A DNA stretch of 8,388 nucleotides from an uncultured Verrucomicrobiota bacterium (GTDB lineage: Bacteria > Verrucomicrobiota > Verrucomicrobiia > Limisphaerales > SXTU01): positions 1-8,388 of the forward strand of contig CAIPBN010000008.1 of NCBI GenBank assembly GCA_903863315.1, written 5' to 3'. Below are positions 1 through 7,045 of the stretch, piece by piece; positions within the stretch are counted from its first letter, which is position 1; every line of letters starts with the position of its first letter. The position numbers and the translations under genes are program-made. The notes below the pieces were generated by a model, which had not been told where the DNA came from, searched no databases, and saw nothing but the letters and a program-made list of their open reading frames with translations.

Positions 1-45
1 AAGACCAAAAATATCCAGAGACTCCTCACGTGGTCTCATACGGGG

Positions 46-1431
46 GTGTTGTCTCGCCGCGCATTGCTCCAGCACGCCTCCACAGGCTTCGGCTGGCTGG
101 CTTTCGCGGGATTGTTCGGGCGAGCGGCGGAACACGCGGCATCACACACCACGCACTACGCACCACGGGCAAAGCGCGTCATCTTCCTCTTCATGGACGG
201 CGGGCCGTCGCAGGTGGACACGTTTGACCCGAAGCCCCGGCTCAAGGCCGAGCACGGCAAGCCGTTCCCGATGCGGATTGATGCGACGCAGTTCGACGCC
301 ATCGGCAGGACGCTGGCGAGTCCGTGGGACTTCTCTCCGTGCGGGAAATCGGGGCTGCCGGTGAGCGAGCTGTTTCCGCACCTCGGCGGCTGCGTAGATG
401 ACTTGTGTGTCATTCGGTCGCTGACCAGCGCGTCGCCGGAACACGCGCAGGCGTGCTACTTCATGCACACCGGCAGCACGATGCAGGGCCGGCCCAGCAT
501 GGGCGCATGGGCGAGCTACGGCCTCGGCACGGAGGCGGAAAACCTGCCAGGCTTCGTGGTGCTCAACGGTGGCATGATGCCCCTCGGCGGCGTGGCAAAC
601 TGGAGCAGCGGGTTCCTGCCGGCGCGCCACGAGGCGACGCAGTTTAACCTCACCGGGGGCAACGTGATGGAGAATCTCGCGAGTTCCGGCCCCGCCGCCG
701 CGCGGGCGAACCAGCTTGCGTTCATCGCGGAGAACGACCGCGCGTTTGCCTCAGGACTCGGCAAGCAGAGCAGCGCGGTCGAGACCGCCATTCGCAACTA
801 CGAGCTGGCCGCCGCGATGCAATCCACCGTGCCGGAAGCCGCCGACTTGCGGAGCGAGAGCGCCGCCACGCACCAGCTCTACGGCACCGACTCGACGGAC
901 CCGCTGAAGGCGCGTTACGCCCGGCAGTGCTTGCAAGCGCGGCGGCTCGTGGAGCGGGGCGTGCGGTTCGTGGAGGTGAGCGGCGTGAGTGGGATTCGCT
1001 TTGTCGCGCCGTGGGACCAACACGGGAACTTGAAGAAGGACCACGAGCGCAACGCCCGCATCGTGGACCAGCCCATCGCGGCGCTGTTGAAGGATTTGAA
1101 ATCACGCGGACTGCTCGACGACACGCTCGTGCTGTGGGCCGGCGAGTTTGGCCGCACGCCCTTCGCGCAAGGCAACGATGGGCGCGACCACAACCCACAA
1201 GGCTTCACCGTCTGGATCGCCGGCGGTGGCGTGCGTGGCGGGATGGCCTACGGCGCAACGGACGAGTTCGGCTACCGCGCGGTGGAGAACGTCGTGGAGA
1301 TGCACGACCTGCACGCGACGATGCTGCACCTGCTCGGGCTGGACCACGAACGCCTGACCTTCCTGCACGGCGGTCGCTTCCACCGGCTGACGGATGTGCG
1401 CGGGCACGTCATCCGGGATGTCCTGGCGTGA
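46..1431 (+). CDS. DUF1501 domain-containing secreted protein (sulfatase/alkaline phosphatase-like fold)
   Basis: The protein of 461 residues matches the DUF1501 family, abundant in Planctomycetes and Verrucomicrobia and related in fold to sulfatases and alkaline phosphatases; its substrate is not established. Residues 2-9 (LSRRALLQ) followed by a hydrophobic stretch to about 24 resemble a Tat leader, so export is likely. Family blocks seen are VIFLFMDGGPSQVDTFDPKP (45-64), the segment around CVIRSLTS (121-128), HTGS (141-144), GRPSMGAW (148-155), WDQH (323-326), EFGRTP (367-372) and GRDHNP (379-384), whose Asp and His residues are the likely metal or catalytic sites. The C-terminus is complete and ends in TGA. 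The GTG start at 46 places the Arg pair at the usual distance from the N-terminus; TTG at 49 is an alternative. The frame is open to the window edge and no Shine-Dalgarno is visible, so the start is less certain than the identity. Such genes often follow a DUF1549/DUF1553 gene, which would lie outside the window. Confidence 0.9.
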   Translation: MLSRRALLQHASTGFGWLAFAGLFGRAAEHAASHTTHYAPRAKRVIFLFMDGGPSQVDTFDPKPRLKAEHGKPFPMRIDATQFDAIGRTLASPWDFSPCGKSGLPVSELFPHLGGCVDDLCVIRSLTSASPEHAQACYFMHTGSTMQGRPSMGAWASYGLGTEAENLPGFVVLNGGMMPLGGVANWSSGFLPARHEATQFNLTGGNVMENLASSGPAAARANQLAFIAENDRAFASGLGKQSSAVETAIRNYELAAAMQSTVPEAADLRSESAATHQLYGTDSTDPLKARYARQCLQARRLVERGVRFVEVSGVSGIRFVAPWDQHGNLKKDHERNARIVDQPIAALLKDLKSRGLLDDTLVLWAGEFGRTPFAQGNDGRDHNPQGFTVWIAGGGVRGGMAYGATDEFGYRAVENVVEMHDLHATMLHLLGLDHERLTFLHGGRFHRLTDVRGHVIRDVLA

Positions 1432-1439
1432 GGCCGTGT

Positions 1440-1458
1440 CGGCGATTTGAAATCGCCG
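1440..1458. repeat. Perfect inverted repeat after the DUF1501 gene
   Basis: A perfect palindrome with 9-base arms (CGGCGATTT / AAATCGCCG) around a single G, beginning eight bases after the DUF1501 stop codon. As RNA it would fold into a stem of about 7 bp with a short loop. There is no T-run after it, so it is not a textbook intrinsic terminator, though its position fits 3'-end formation or protection. It could be one half of a REP-like dispersed repeat pair with the palindrome at 1508-1526. Confidence 0.6.
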
Positions 1459-1507
1459 TGTTGCGAGATACCAATTCGAGCACCTTCTTGCTGTTGCGGC
1501 CTGCGGA

Positions 1508-1526
1508 CGGCGGTTGCAAACCGCCG
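1508..1526. repeat. Inverted repeat after the transaldolase gene
   Basis: Two 8-base arms (CGGCGGTT / AACCGCCG) surround a GCA loop, seven bases downstream of the transaldolase stop in that gene's direction. It shares the C-G-G-C-G-(G/A)-T-T arm pattern with the palindrome at 1440-1458, so the convergent gap holds two related stem-loops, one for each gene end. No T-tract follows on either strand. A role as a bidirectional transcript end, or as a REP-like dispersed element, is inferred. Confidence 0.6.
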
Positions 1527-1533
1527 GCACGGG

Positions 1534-2493
1534 CTACTTCAGCTTCTCCGCGACCCACTTCTCCAGCTTGAGCGTGTCCACGGCGAAGAGGCGGATGCCT
1601 TCAGAGAGTTTCTCGGTCGCCATCGCGTCCTCGTTGTGCTGCCAGCGGAAGGCCTTCTCATCGAGGTGGATTTTCTCGCGGCCCAGCTTGGCGGCGGTGT
1701 CGGAGCTGAGCTTGCGGGCAACGGTGCCGGCGGTCTTCTGCATCTCTTCCAGCAGCGCGGGGCTGATGGTGAGCAGGTCGCTGCCAGCGAGTTCGAGGAT
1801 TTCGCCGACGTTGCGGAAGCTCGCGCCCATGACTTCGGTCCCGTAGCCGTGGCGCTTGTAGTAGTTGTAAATCGCGGTGACGGAAATCACGCCCGGGTCT
1901 TCCGCGCCGACGAAGTCCTTGCCAGTGCTCTTCTTGTGCCAGTCGAGGATGCGGCCGACGAACGGCGAGATGAGCTGCACACCCGCTTCGGCGCAAGCAA
2001 CGGCCTGGGCGAAGCTGAAGAGCAGCGTCAGGTTGCAGGCGATGCCGTCCTTCTTCAGCTCCTCCGCGGCGCGGATACCCTCCCAAGTCGAGGCGAGCTT
2101 GATAAGCACGCGCTCCTTCGCGATGCCAGTCTTCGCGTAGCGGGCGATGAGGGAGCGGGCTTTCGCGACTGATGCGGCGGTGTCGAAGGACAAACGCGCG
2201 TCCACCTCGGTCGAGACGCGGTTGGGGACAATTTTGAGAATCTCCAAGCCGAACGCGACGGCGATTTGGTCCATCGCTTCGCCGAGCAACGCGGAGCCGC
2301 TGGCCGACTGCTTCGCGTCGGCGATGGCCTTGTCCACGACGGCGGCGTATTCCGGCATCTGGGCGGCCTTGAGGATGAGGCTGGGGTTCGTGGTGGCGTC
2401 GCGTGGCTGATACTTGCGGATGCTTTCGAAATCGCCCGTGTCGGCGACGACGATGGTGTGCTGTTTCAGGCCGGTAAGCAGGTTGTTGCTCAT
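1534..2493 (-). CDS. tal: Transaldolase, type I (TalB-like)
   Basis: A cytoplasmic enzyme of the non-oxidative pentose phosphate pathway that moves a dihydroxyacetone unit between sedoheptulose 7-phosphate and glyceraldehyde 3-phosphate. The 319 residues form one alpha/beta barrel of the usual TalB length and align closely with E. coli TalB. The active site is complete: Asp18 (VVADTGD), Asn36 (TTNPSLIL), Glu96 (STEVDARL), the Schiff-base Lys132 (VLIKLASTWEG), Asn154 and Thr156 (CNLTLLFSFAQ), and Ser176 (ISPFVGRI). The C-terminal block FRWQHNEDAMA is also typical. The ATG start at 2493 gives an N-terminus matching E. coli TalB within one residue; no clear Shine-Dalgarno precedes it. The gene stands alone, convergent with the DUF1501 gene and divergent from the receiver-kinase gene across 147 bp, and nothing beside it suggests a pentose phosphate operon. 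Identity is as secure as sequence reading allows. Confidence 0.97.
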   Translation of the reverse strand: MSNNLLTGLKQHTIVVADTGDFESIRKYQPRDATTNPSLILKAAQMPEYAAVVDKAIADAKQSASGSALLGEAMDQIAVAFGLEILKIVPNRVSTEVDARLSFDTAASVAKARSLIARYAKTGIAKERVLIKLASTWEGIRAAEELKKDGIACNLTLLFSFAQAVACAEAGVQLISPFVGRILDWHKKSTGKDFVGAEDPGVISVTAIYNYYKRHGYGTEVMGASFRNVGEILELAGSDLLTISPALLEEMQKTAGTVARKLSSDTAAKLGREKIHLDEKAFRWQHNEDAMATEKLSEGIRLFAVDTLKLEKWVAEKLK

Positions 2494-2532
2494 GGGGTCA
2501 AATCAGGTTGTTAAAGCGTCCTTGGCTATGAC

Positions 2533-2550
2533 GCGATGGGATTCCGTCGC
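2533..2550. other. Small stem-loop in the tal / receiver-kinase divergent gap
   Basis: Two 7-base arms, GCGATGG and CCGTCGC, pair with one G-T wobble around a GATT loop in the 147-bp gap between the divergent transaldolase and receiver-kinase genes. It lies 40 bases upstream of the transaldolase start, so it would fall in that gene's leader or promoter region. It has no terminator features and could be chance in GC-rich DNA. The rest of the gap shows no convincing -35/-10 pair on either strand. Confidence 0.25.
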
Positions 2551-2640
2551 ATCAACCGCCGTCAGTCAACCAATAACTCTGACCGTCAATCTGCTTCTTG
2601 ATTAGGCGCAGACCGCCTCCTACTGTCCCGCGCAAGCACG

Positions 2641-4014
2641 ATGCCGCCAGTCCCTGTAAAACTCTCCGCCGCCCGTCCGCCTGGCTCCGTCGCGCCTCCC
2701 GCAGCCGCCAAGACCACCATCACCCGCCCCCGGATTTTGGCCGTGGACGACACGCCGGAAGCCTTGCGGCAGCTCCGGGACTGTCTCAAGGCGCTCAACG
2801 CCGAGTGCTTCACCTGCGGCAGCGGAGCCTCGGCGGTGGAGTTTCTCAGCAAGGAGCTGGTGGATGTGGCCATCGTGGACGTGTCGATGCCAGGCATGGA
2901 CGGCTTTGAGGTGTGCCGCGCGATCAAGCATGAGCCGCGCACGGCCAACATCCCGGTCATCCTCGTCACGGGGGATCTGAAGTCGGAGGACACCCACCGA
3001 GGCGTCGAGCTGGGCGCGTTTGACTACCTCACCAAACCGGTTGATCCGCACGAATGCAACGTGCGCATTCACGCAGCCCTGCAGGTCAAGAAACTGCTGG
3101 AGGAGCTGCACACCCAGCTCATGGCCCCGGATGAGCAGCGGCGCGTGCAGAACGAGTTGCAGGAGAAAATGCTGGCATTCCAGCACGGCATGACCACCGC
3201 GCACTGGCAAAAGCGGTTTGGCCAGCTTTCCGTCTCGTTTCTGGACGACATCCAGAGCCCGCTGGCTGGCGCGCTGGCGAGCCTGCAAGTGCTCATGGTG
3301 GACGACCAGTTGCGCGATGACGTGCGACGACGGCTCATCATCATGCACGGGCAGTTCCGCCAGGTGAACGACCACTTGCGCCGGTTGCTGAATGTGGCGG
3401 TTTACAGCCGCAGCCCGCATCTGATCCACCCGGCGGAAATCGTCTCGGATCTCACCCGCCTGCTGGAGCCTGAATTCCTGTATTATGGCATCCACCTAGA
3501 GCAGGAGCTCGACCCCACGGTGGAATGGTGGGGCATGCGCAGCGAGATCAGCCGGGCCGTGCTCTACCTGCTGCACAACGCCATCGAGGCTCATTCCGAG
3601 AAGCCACCTGTCATTCGCACCCGATTTGAGGATGAGGATGAGCCAGAGCAAAACCCGGAGGATCCGCACAAAATCCCCACCATCCGGGTGGTGGTGGAGT
3701 CCACCGATGCGCACGTGGCAATCCGCATCAGCGACAACGCCAAAGGCATCCCCGAGGCGCTCCACGAGAAAATCTGGGATCCTTACTTCACCACCAAACG
3801 CCCGCCGCACACCGGGGCCGGCCTGCACTTGGTCCGCGGCATCGCCCGCGCGGGCGGCGGCGACGTCAAACTACAGTCGCCCGGTCCAGAGTGCTCAACT
3901 CAGTTCTCGATTCTGCTGCCAATTAACACCGCCCACCTGTATCCGACCGAGGAGGAAATCCCTGCCGCCGAGCCGGCTGCTTACGAAGAGGCTCCGGCGG
4001 CGGCCGAGGAATAG
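2641..4014 (+). CDS. Receiver domain fused to histidine-kinase-like module lacking the phosphoacceptor His
   Basis: A soluble signalling protein of 457 residues with no membrane segment. After a Pro/Ala-rich head (1-29) comes a complete receiver domain (about 30-150) with the acidic pair Asp36-Asp37, phosphorylation site Asp80 in VDVSMPGMDGF, Thr110 and Lys132. A helical linker (150-195) leads to a dimerisation-like region, where the H-box position reads DDIQSPL (202-208) instead of the usual HEINNPL, putting Asp where the phosphorylated His should be. The ATPase domain is well kept: N-box Asn313 (LLHNAIEA), G1 box SDNAKGIP (364-371), F-box WDPYFTTK (379-386) and G2 box GAGLHLVRGI (392-401). 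An acidic insert (about 329-343) and an Ala/Glu/Pro-rich tail (from about 430) are extra. It may bind ATP and act as a scaffold, phosphatase or regulatory partner rather than an autokinase. ATG at 2641 is the first good start; no Shine-Dalgarno is seen. The last 34 bases overlap the convergent nitrilase gene. Confidence 0.88.
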   Translation: MPPVPVKLSAARPPGSVAPPAAAKTTITRPRILAVDDTPEALRQLRDCLKALNAECFTCGSGASAVEFLSKELVDVAIVDVSMPGMDGFEVCRAIKHEPRTANIPVILVTGDLKSEDTHRGVELGAFDYLTKPVDPHECNVRIHAALQVKKLLEELHTQLMAPDEQRRVQNELQEKMLAFQHGMTTAHWQKRFGQLSVSFLDDIQSPLAGALASLQVLMVDDQLRDDVRRRLIIMHGQFRQVNDHLRRLLNVAVYSRSPHLIHPAEIVSDLTRLLEPEFLYYGIHLEQELDPTVEWWGMRSEISRAVLYLLHNAIEAHSEKPPVIRTRFEDEDEPEQNPEDPHKIPTIRVVVESTDAHVAIRISDNAKGIPEALHEKIWDPYFTTKRPPHTGAGLHLVRGIARAGGGDVKLQSPGPECSTQFSILLPINTAHLYPTEEEIPAAEPAAYEEAPAAAEE

Positions 4015-4838
4015 GCATCGCCGCCCCATGTTCGCTGCGATGCCGGAACCCCGACGTTGACGAGCAACAGTTCCTCCGCCGATTCGCCGTAGGTGCCACG
4101 CGCGAGGAGGCGCGGCCCGGGAGCACATACCAGCGAGTTGCCGATGCACTTCCGCCCGGCCCATTCACCGGCCGTGATGAGGCCGACGTTGCTACAGCCT
4201 GCGATGGTCAGGCCGAATTCACGCACCGCCGGGCTGTAGTTGTCCCACCAAAGCTGGCCATAAGGTTCCCGGACATTGTCATGGTCTGCCGGCACTGCCC
4301 ACGCACAGGGCGAGAGAATCAAAGTTGCCCCCATCATGCCCAAGGTGCGGCTGATGGCCTGACCGGCAGCGAAGGCATCCGCGCAAATCATGAGCCCGAT
4401 CCGGCCGATGGACGTGTCCACCACTCCAAGCCGGTCCCCCACCGAGTAGATCCTCCGCGCGAAATCGAGTTCGTTGATCTTGCGGTGGTGCAGCAACAGC
4501 TCGCCGCCGGGACCGAACAGCACCGCCGAGTTGAAGACCTTGGTCCCGCCCGCACCGGCACTAGCGACGCGCTCCGAAAGCCCCGCGCAGACGAAGATCC
4601 GATGGTCAGCCGCAGCATGGCGGAGTAGCTCGCAACCGGGTCCGCCCGGAATCGGTTCCGCCTGGGTGAGTGCCGCCGGATGCGCCCAGCCCAAGTCCAG
4701 GGCCTCTGGCAACAGCACCACGTCGGCCCCGCGCGTGGCCGCCTCCGCAATGCGAGCCACCGCACGGCCGAGATTTCCAGCGCGGTCTCCCGGAACGACT
4801 CGCATCTGCGCAAGCGCAAACTGACAGGCCTGTTTCAC
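3981..4838 (-). CDS. Carbon-nitrogen hydrolase (nitrilase superfamily amidohydrolase)
   Basis: This 285-residue protein belongs to the nitrilase/CN-hydrolase superfamily, cytoplasmic enzymes that hydrolyse amides, carbamoyl groups or nitriles. The catalytic triad is visible in order and spacing: Glu45 (LLPEALDLGW), Lys120 (HHRKINELD) and Cys152 (MICADAF). The Cys motif, with Ala-Asp after it, favours an amidase- or carbamoylase-type enzyme over a true nitrilase, but the substrate cannot be read from sequence. The length is normal. The GTG start at 4838 overlaps the stop of the glycosyltransferase gene in the four bases GTGA, so translation is probably coupled to that gene. It is the last gene of the minus-strand cassette, and its 3' end overlaps the convergent receiver-kinase gene by 34 bases. 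The final residues (SSAAAGASS) are low-complexity and lie in that overlap. In context it may deacylate or deamidate a glycan precursor or a regulatory metabolite, which is inference. Confidence 0.92.
   Translation of the reverse strand: MKQACQFALAQMRVVPGDRAGNLGRAVARIAEAATRGADVVLLPEALDLGWAHPAALTQAEPIPGGPGCELLRHAAADHRIFVCAGLSERVASAGAGGTKVFNSAVLFGPGGELLLHHRKINELDFARRIYSVGDRLGVVDTSIGRIGLMICADAFAAGQAISRTLGMMGATLILSPCAWAVPADHDNVREPYGQLWWDNYSPAVREFGLTIAGCSNVGLITAGEWAGRKCIGNSLVCAPGPRLLARGTYGESAEELLLVNVGVPASQRTWGGDAYSSAAAGASS
4835..4838 (-). other. GTGA stop/start overlap coupling GT4 and CN-hydrolase genes
   Basis: On the minus strand the four bases GTGA hold both the TGA stop of the glycosyltransferase and the GTG start of the nitrilase-family gene. 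Such overlaps usually mean terminating ribosomes restart on the next gene. This supports co-expression of the two proteins and fixes the nitrilase start, since the coupled GTG gives a normal-length N-terminus. Confidence 0.8.
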
Positions 4839-6004
4839 GGGCTTGCCGTCTGGCGCTGCCGGCGTGCCACTGCGGCCCGCAACTGACGCATGGCCTCGGC
4901 ACCGGACACTCCCCAGTTCAGCCGCGTCTCGAACTCACGGAACGCCGAGCGCGCTAGGGCCTCGTAGGCGGCATAATTCCCGAACAGTTCGTGCACGAAG
5001 GCCGCGTATTCGCCGGGAGGGGCCGTCAGCGGGAAGGTCTGGCCATTGCCGCCATCCCGCACCGCCGTGGGAATGCCGCCCACCCGCGTGGCCAGACTCG
5101 GCACGCCAAACGAGGCCGCCTCGCAGAACACAATGCCGAACGCCTCGGCGCGCGAGGGCAGGATGAGAAAGTGCGACTCGGCGATGAGTTCGTTGAACTG
5201 CTTCAGGCCGGCTGGGTCGCTCTTGTTGATGAAGCCGGTCTTCCGCACGAACGATGGCAAGGTAACGTCTTCCGGTGGCTGCGAGCCAATCAAAGTCAGC
5301 GTCGTGGGCAGACCGGTCTGGTTGAGCTCCTCCGCCACCGCCAGGGCGATGTCCCCGCCCTTGCGCGACCAGACCTTGCCGAGGAACAAAAGATTGCAGC
5401 GATCCTTGGGCCGGGCAGCGATCAGCGCATCCACGTCGGCCCTCGTGCGATCGCACCGGATGTTCGCTCCGAAGGGGATCACCTTCACCTTCTCCGGATC
5501 AGCGCCGTAGGTCTGGATGGCGGCGTCGCGCGCCCAATCGCACGCGTAGATCACCAGGTCCGCCCGTTGCAAGGCACGCCGCTCGTAATCGTGCCCGCGA
5601 CGGATGGCAAACGGGTTCAGCGACTGGAAATACGGATAGGCACCCAGCATGCAGCCGAAGTTCGAGTCGCTCCAGTAGGCGATGGGCAAATCGGTTTCAA
5701 ACTCGGAGAGTAGTTCCGTGTGCGTGGCCAGAATCGCATCCACCTCCATGCCCCGCAGCTTCTCAGTCACCTGCCGGCCCCAGCCCCTCACGATGGAGGG
5801 TTCCCGGCCTTCGAGGATGTTTCGGCCCAGCAGCTTCCAGAGGCGGCGTCGCAGCCCCAACGTGGGCGAGACCACGGACTCCAGCGGCCCAAGGTATTGA
5901 ATCTCCGCCCCGTGCGGCTTCAGTGATTCCGCGATGTGATGCGAGAGGCCGGACCAGCTCTTTAGATTGTGCGGGTCGTCACCCGTGACGTAGGCAATTT
6001 TCAT
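4835..6004 (-). CDS. Glycosyltransferase, GT-B fold, GT4-like
   Basis: The protein has 389 residues and two Rossmann-like domains of a retaining GT4 glycosyltransferase, which moves a sugar from a nucleotide-activated donor to an acceptor at the inner face of the membrane. The N-terminal domain begins MKIAYVTGDDPHNLKSWSG, a Gly/Ser-containing first loop typical of the family, with WSDSN at 111-115 and an acceptor-side helix region. The C-terminal domain has LLFLGKVWSRKGG (205-217), whose Arg and Lys contact the donor diphosphate, and the EX7E motif from Glu287 to Glu295 (EAFGIVFCE). VPSLATRVGGIPTAV (301-315) completes the nucleotide-sugar site. There is no membrane helix, so attachment would be peripheral. 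The ATG start at 6004 lacks a Shine-Dalgarno. It lies 77 bp after the VanZ-like gene and shares four bases with the CN-hydrolase gene. Donor and acceptor are unknown; a surface polysaccharide or glycolipid is likely from context. Confidence 0.93.
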   Translation of the reverse strand: MKIAYVTGDDPHNLKSWSGLSHHIAESLKPHGAEIQYLGPLESVVSPTLGLRRRLWKLLGRNILEGREPSIVRGWGRQVTEKLRGMEVDAILATHTELLSEFETDLPIAYWSDSNFGCMLGAYPYFQSLNPFAIRRGHDYERRALQRADLVIYACDWARDAAIQTYGADPEKVKVIPFGANIRCDRTRADVDALIAARPKDRCNLLFLGKVWSRKGGDIALAVAEELNQTGLPTTLTLIGSQPPEDVTLPSFVRKTGFINKSDPAGLKQFNELIAESHFLILPSRAEAFGIVFCEAASFGVPSLATRVGGIPTAVRDGGNGQTFPLTAPPGEYAAFVHELFGNYAAYEALARSAFREFETRLNWGVSGAEAMRQLRAAVARRQRQTASP

Positions 6005-6081
6005 GCGGAAGCGCGGCGCAGCCTAGCCGGAACCAGCCGCGAAGGACACAACGAGTTGGCGGGCCAGATTTTCAAACCGGC

Positions 6082-7032
6082 TCATTCATCACGCGCCTCG
6101 AGATGCAAGTCATCCAGAAACCAGTGCCGCTGCGGCTGGCCGGCACCGGTGAAGATCGCCACCCGCCGGACGGCTCGCAGGTTGAGCAGCCGTTCCTTGG
6201 GGCCGCGTTCGATGACGGATGTCAAAATGCGAATCCGATTCCAGCCCTGAACCACCTCGTAGCCGCGCTCGAAACGGTCCACCAGACTCCGGCAGTCGCG
6301 ATCGTCATCCACGCGCACATAAATCGTAAACGGGTCGCGGGGATTGAACACCTGCAACGACAGGGCGCGGAACCCGGTCCAGTCTTTGTCTCCACCGGAG
6401 TAATTCACCCCCGCCCAGTCACCCTGACCACTCACAATCCGCAGTGACTGCTCGCCCTGGGCAGCATTGGCCCGGGTGAAAACAATCTGCGTGGGATGAC
6501 CTTTCGAGCCGCCTTGCGGCCGCCAAAGTTTCAACTCCTCCGCCGTCTCAAAGTTCCCCAGCGAGGGAAAGTGCGACTGCCGCCAGCGAATCCCCCGCCA
6601 CTCTTGGTATGCCGGCCACAGCGCCACGCCCATGGCCAGCCCCAGAACCAAGGCGTGCCCGCCGCGCCACCACCAGTTCCCGGTCCGCCGCCAGGCCGCG
6701 ATGCCGGTCAGCATCAGGGCTGCGCCCAACGCCCCATTGACCACATCGCGCCAGCTCTTCGACCGGCCGAAGTGCGGCTGCAACCATTCCACAGCGAGGG
6801 CAAACCCCAACGTGAGCAGCAGCGCCAGCAGGTGACGGCGGGCCGTTGGCTGCACCCGCTCCGGCAATGCGTAAAACAACACGGCCGCCAGCCAGCCCAG
6901 CAAGGGAACGTGCGCCACATCGAAAACATGCCCCCAAAACGCCGCGTCCACCCGCACCCGGACCGGCCAGAAAAAACCCAGGGTGAGCACTCCGAGGGTC
7001 GCGGCAAGAGCTATGGATTTGCGGAGCATCAT
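6082..7032 (-). CDS. VanZ-like membrane protein with C-terminal jelly-roll-like domain
   Basis: The protein has 316 residues in two parts. Residues 1-145 hold about five membrane segments (near 5-23, 41-56, 67-84, 98-114 and 124-141) and the VanZ-type signature: HVFDVAHVPLLGW, then EWLQPHFGRSKSWRDVVNG (82-100), giving the spaced Glu, Gln, Arg, Asp and Asn of the family. VanZ itself gives low-level teicoplanin resistance, but most relatives are uncharacterised and many sit in envelope polysaccharide clusters. Residues about 158-312 look like a beta-sandwich resembling CIA30 or carbohydrate-binding modules, with FETAEELKLW, GEQSLRIV, WTGFRALSLQVFNP, FTIYVRVDDD, GWNRIRI and a final WFLDDLHL strand. 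The positive loops PERVQPTARRH and RRTGNWWWRGG fit an N-in topology that leaves this domain outside the cytoplasmic membrane. The start is one of two adjacent ATG codons (7032 or 7029), 13 bp after the methyltransferase stop. The VanZ call is good; the domain name is tentative and glycan binding is inferred. Confidence 0.8.
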   Translation of the reverse strand: MMLRKSIALAATLGVLTLGFFWPVRVRVDAAFWGHVFDVAHVPLLGWLAAVLFYALPERVQPTARRHLLALLLTLGFALAVEWLQPHFGRSKSWRDVVNGALGAALMLTGIAAWRRTGNWWWRGGHALVLGLAMGVALWPAYQEWRGIRWRQSHFPSLGNFETAEELKLWRPQGGSKGHPTQIVFTRANAAQGEQSLRIVSGQGDWAGVNYSGGDKDWTGFRALSLQVFNPRDPFTIYVRVDDDRDCRSLVDRFERGYEVVQGWNRIRILTSVIERGPKERLLNLRAVRRVAIFTGAGQPQRHWFLDDLHLEARDE

Positions 7033-7045
7033 GTGCCCGCCGAAG

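Noticed and set aside
1..45. A possible 3' end of an upstream gene, or an earlier start of the DUF1501 protein.
   Set aside because: The stretch is too short to recognise. The DUF1501 frame is open through it, but there is no start codon upstream of 46 that would place the twin-Arg motif better.
927..1571. Plus-strand open frame (214 codons) overlapping the DUF1501 gene in another frame.
   Set aside because: The extremely Arg/Ala-rich product is typical of a shifted frame in GC-rich DNA, and the DUF1501 frame carries all conserved motifs.
1447..2172. Plus-strand open frame (241 codons) opposite the transaldolase.
   Set aside because: It lies opposite fully conserved transaldolase codons, starts within the palindrome region and shows no family motif.
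2620..3495. Long minus-strand open frame (291 codons) opposite the receiver-kinase gene.
   Set aside because: It is antisense to conserved receiver and linker sequence, has a Val/His/Gln/Arg-skewed composition and no recognisable motif; long antisense frames are common in GC-rich coding DNA.
6005..6081. A possible terminator or promoter in the 77-bp gap between the VanZ-like and GT4 genes.
   Set aside because: No stable stem with a T-run and no -35/-10 pair could be found; the gap is compatible with read-through within one operon.
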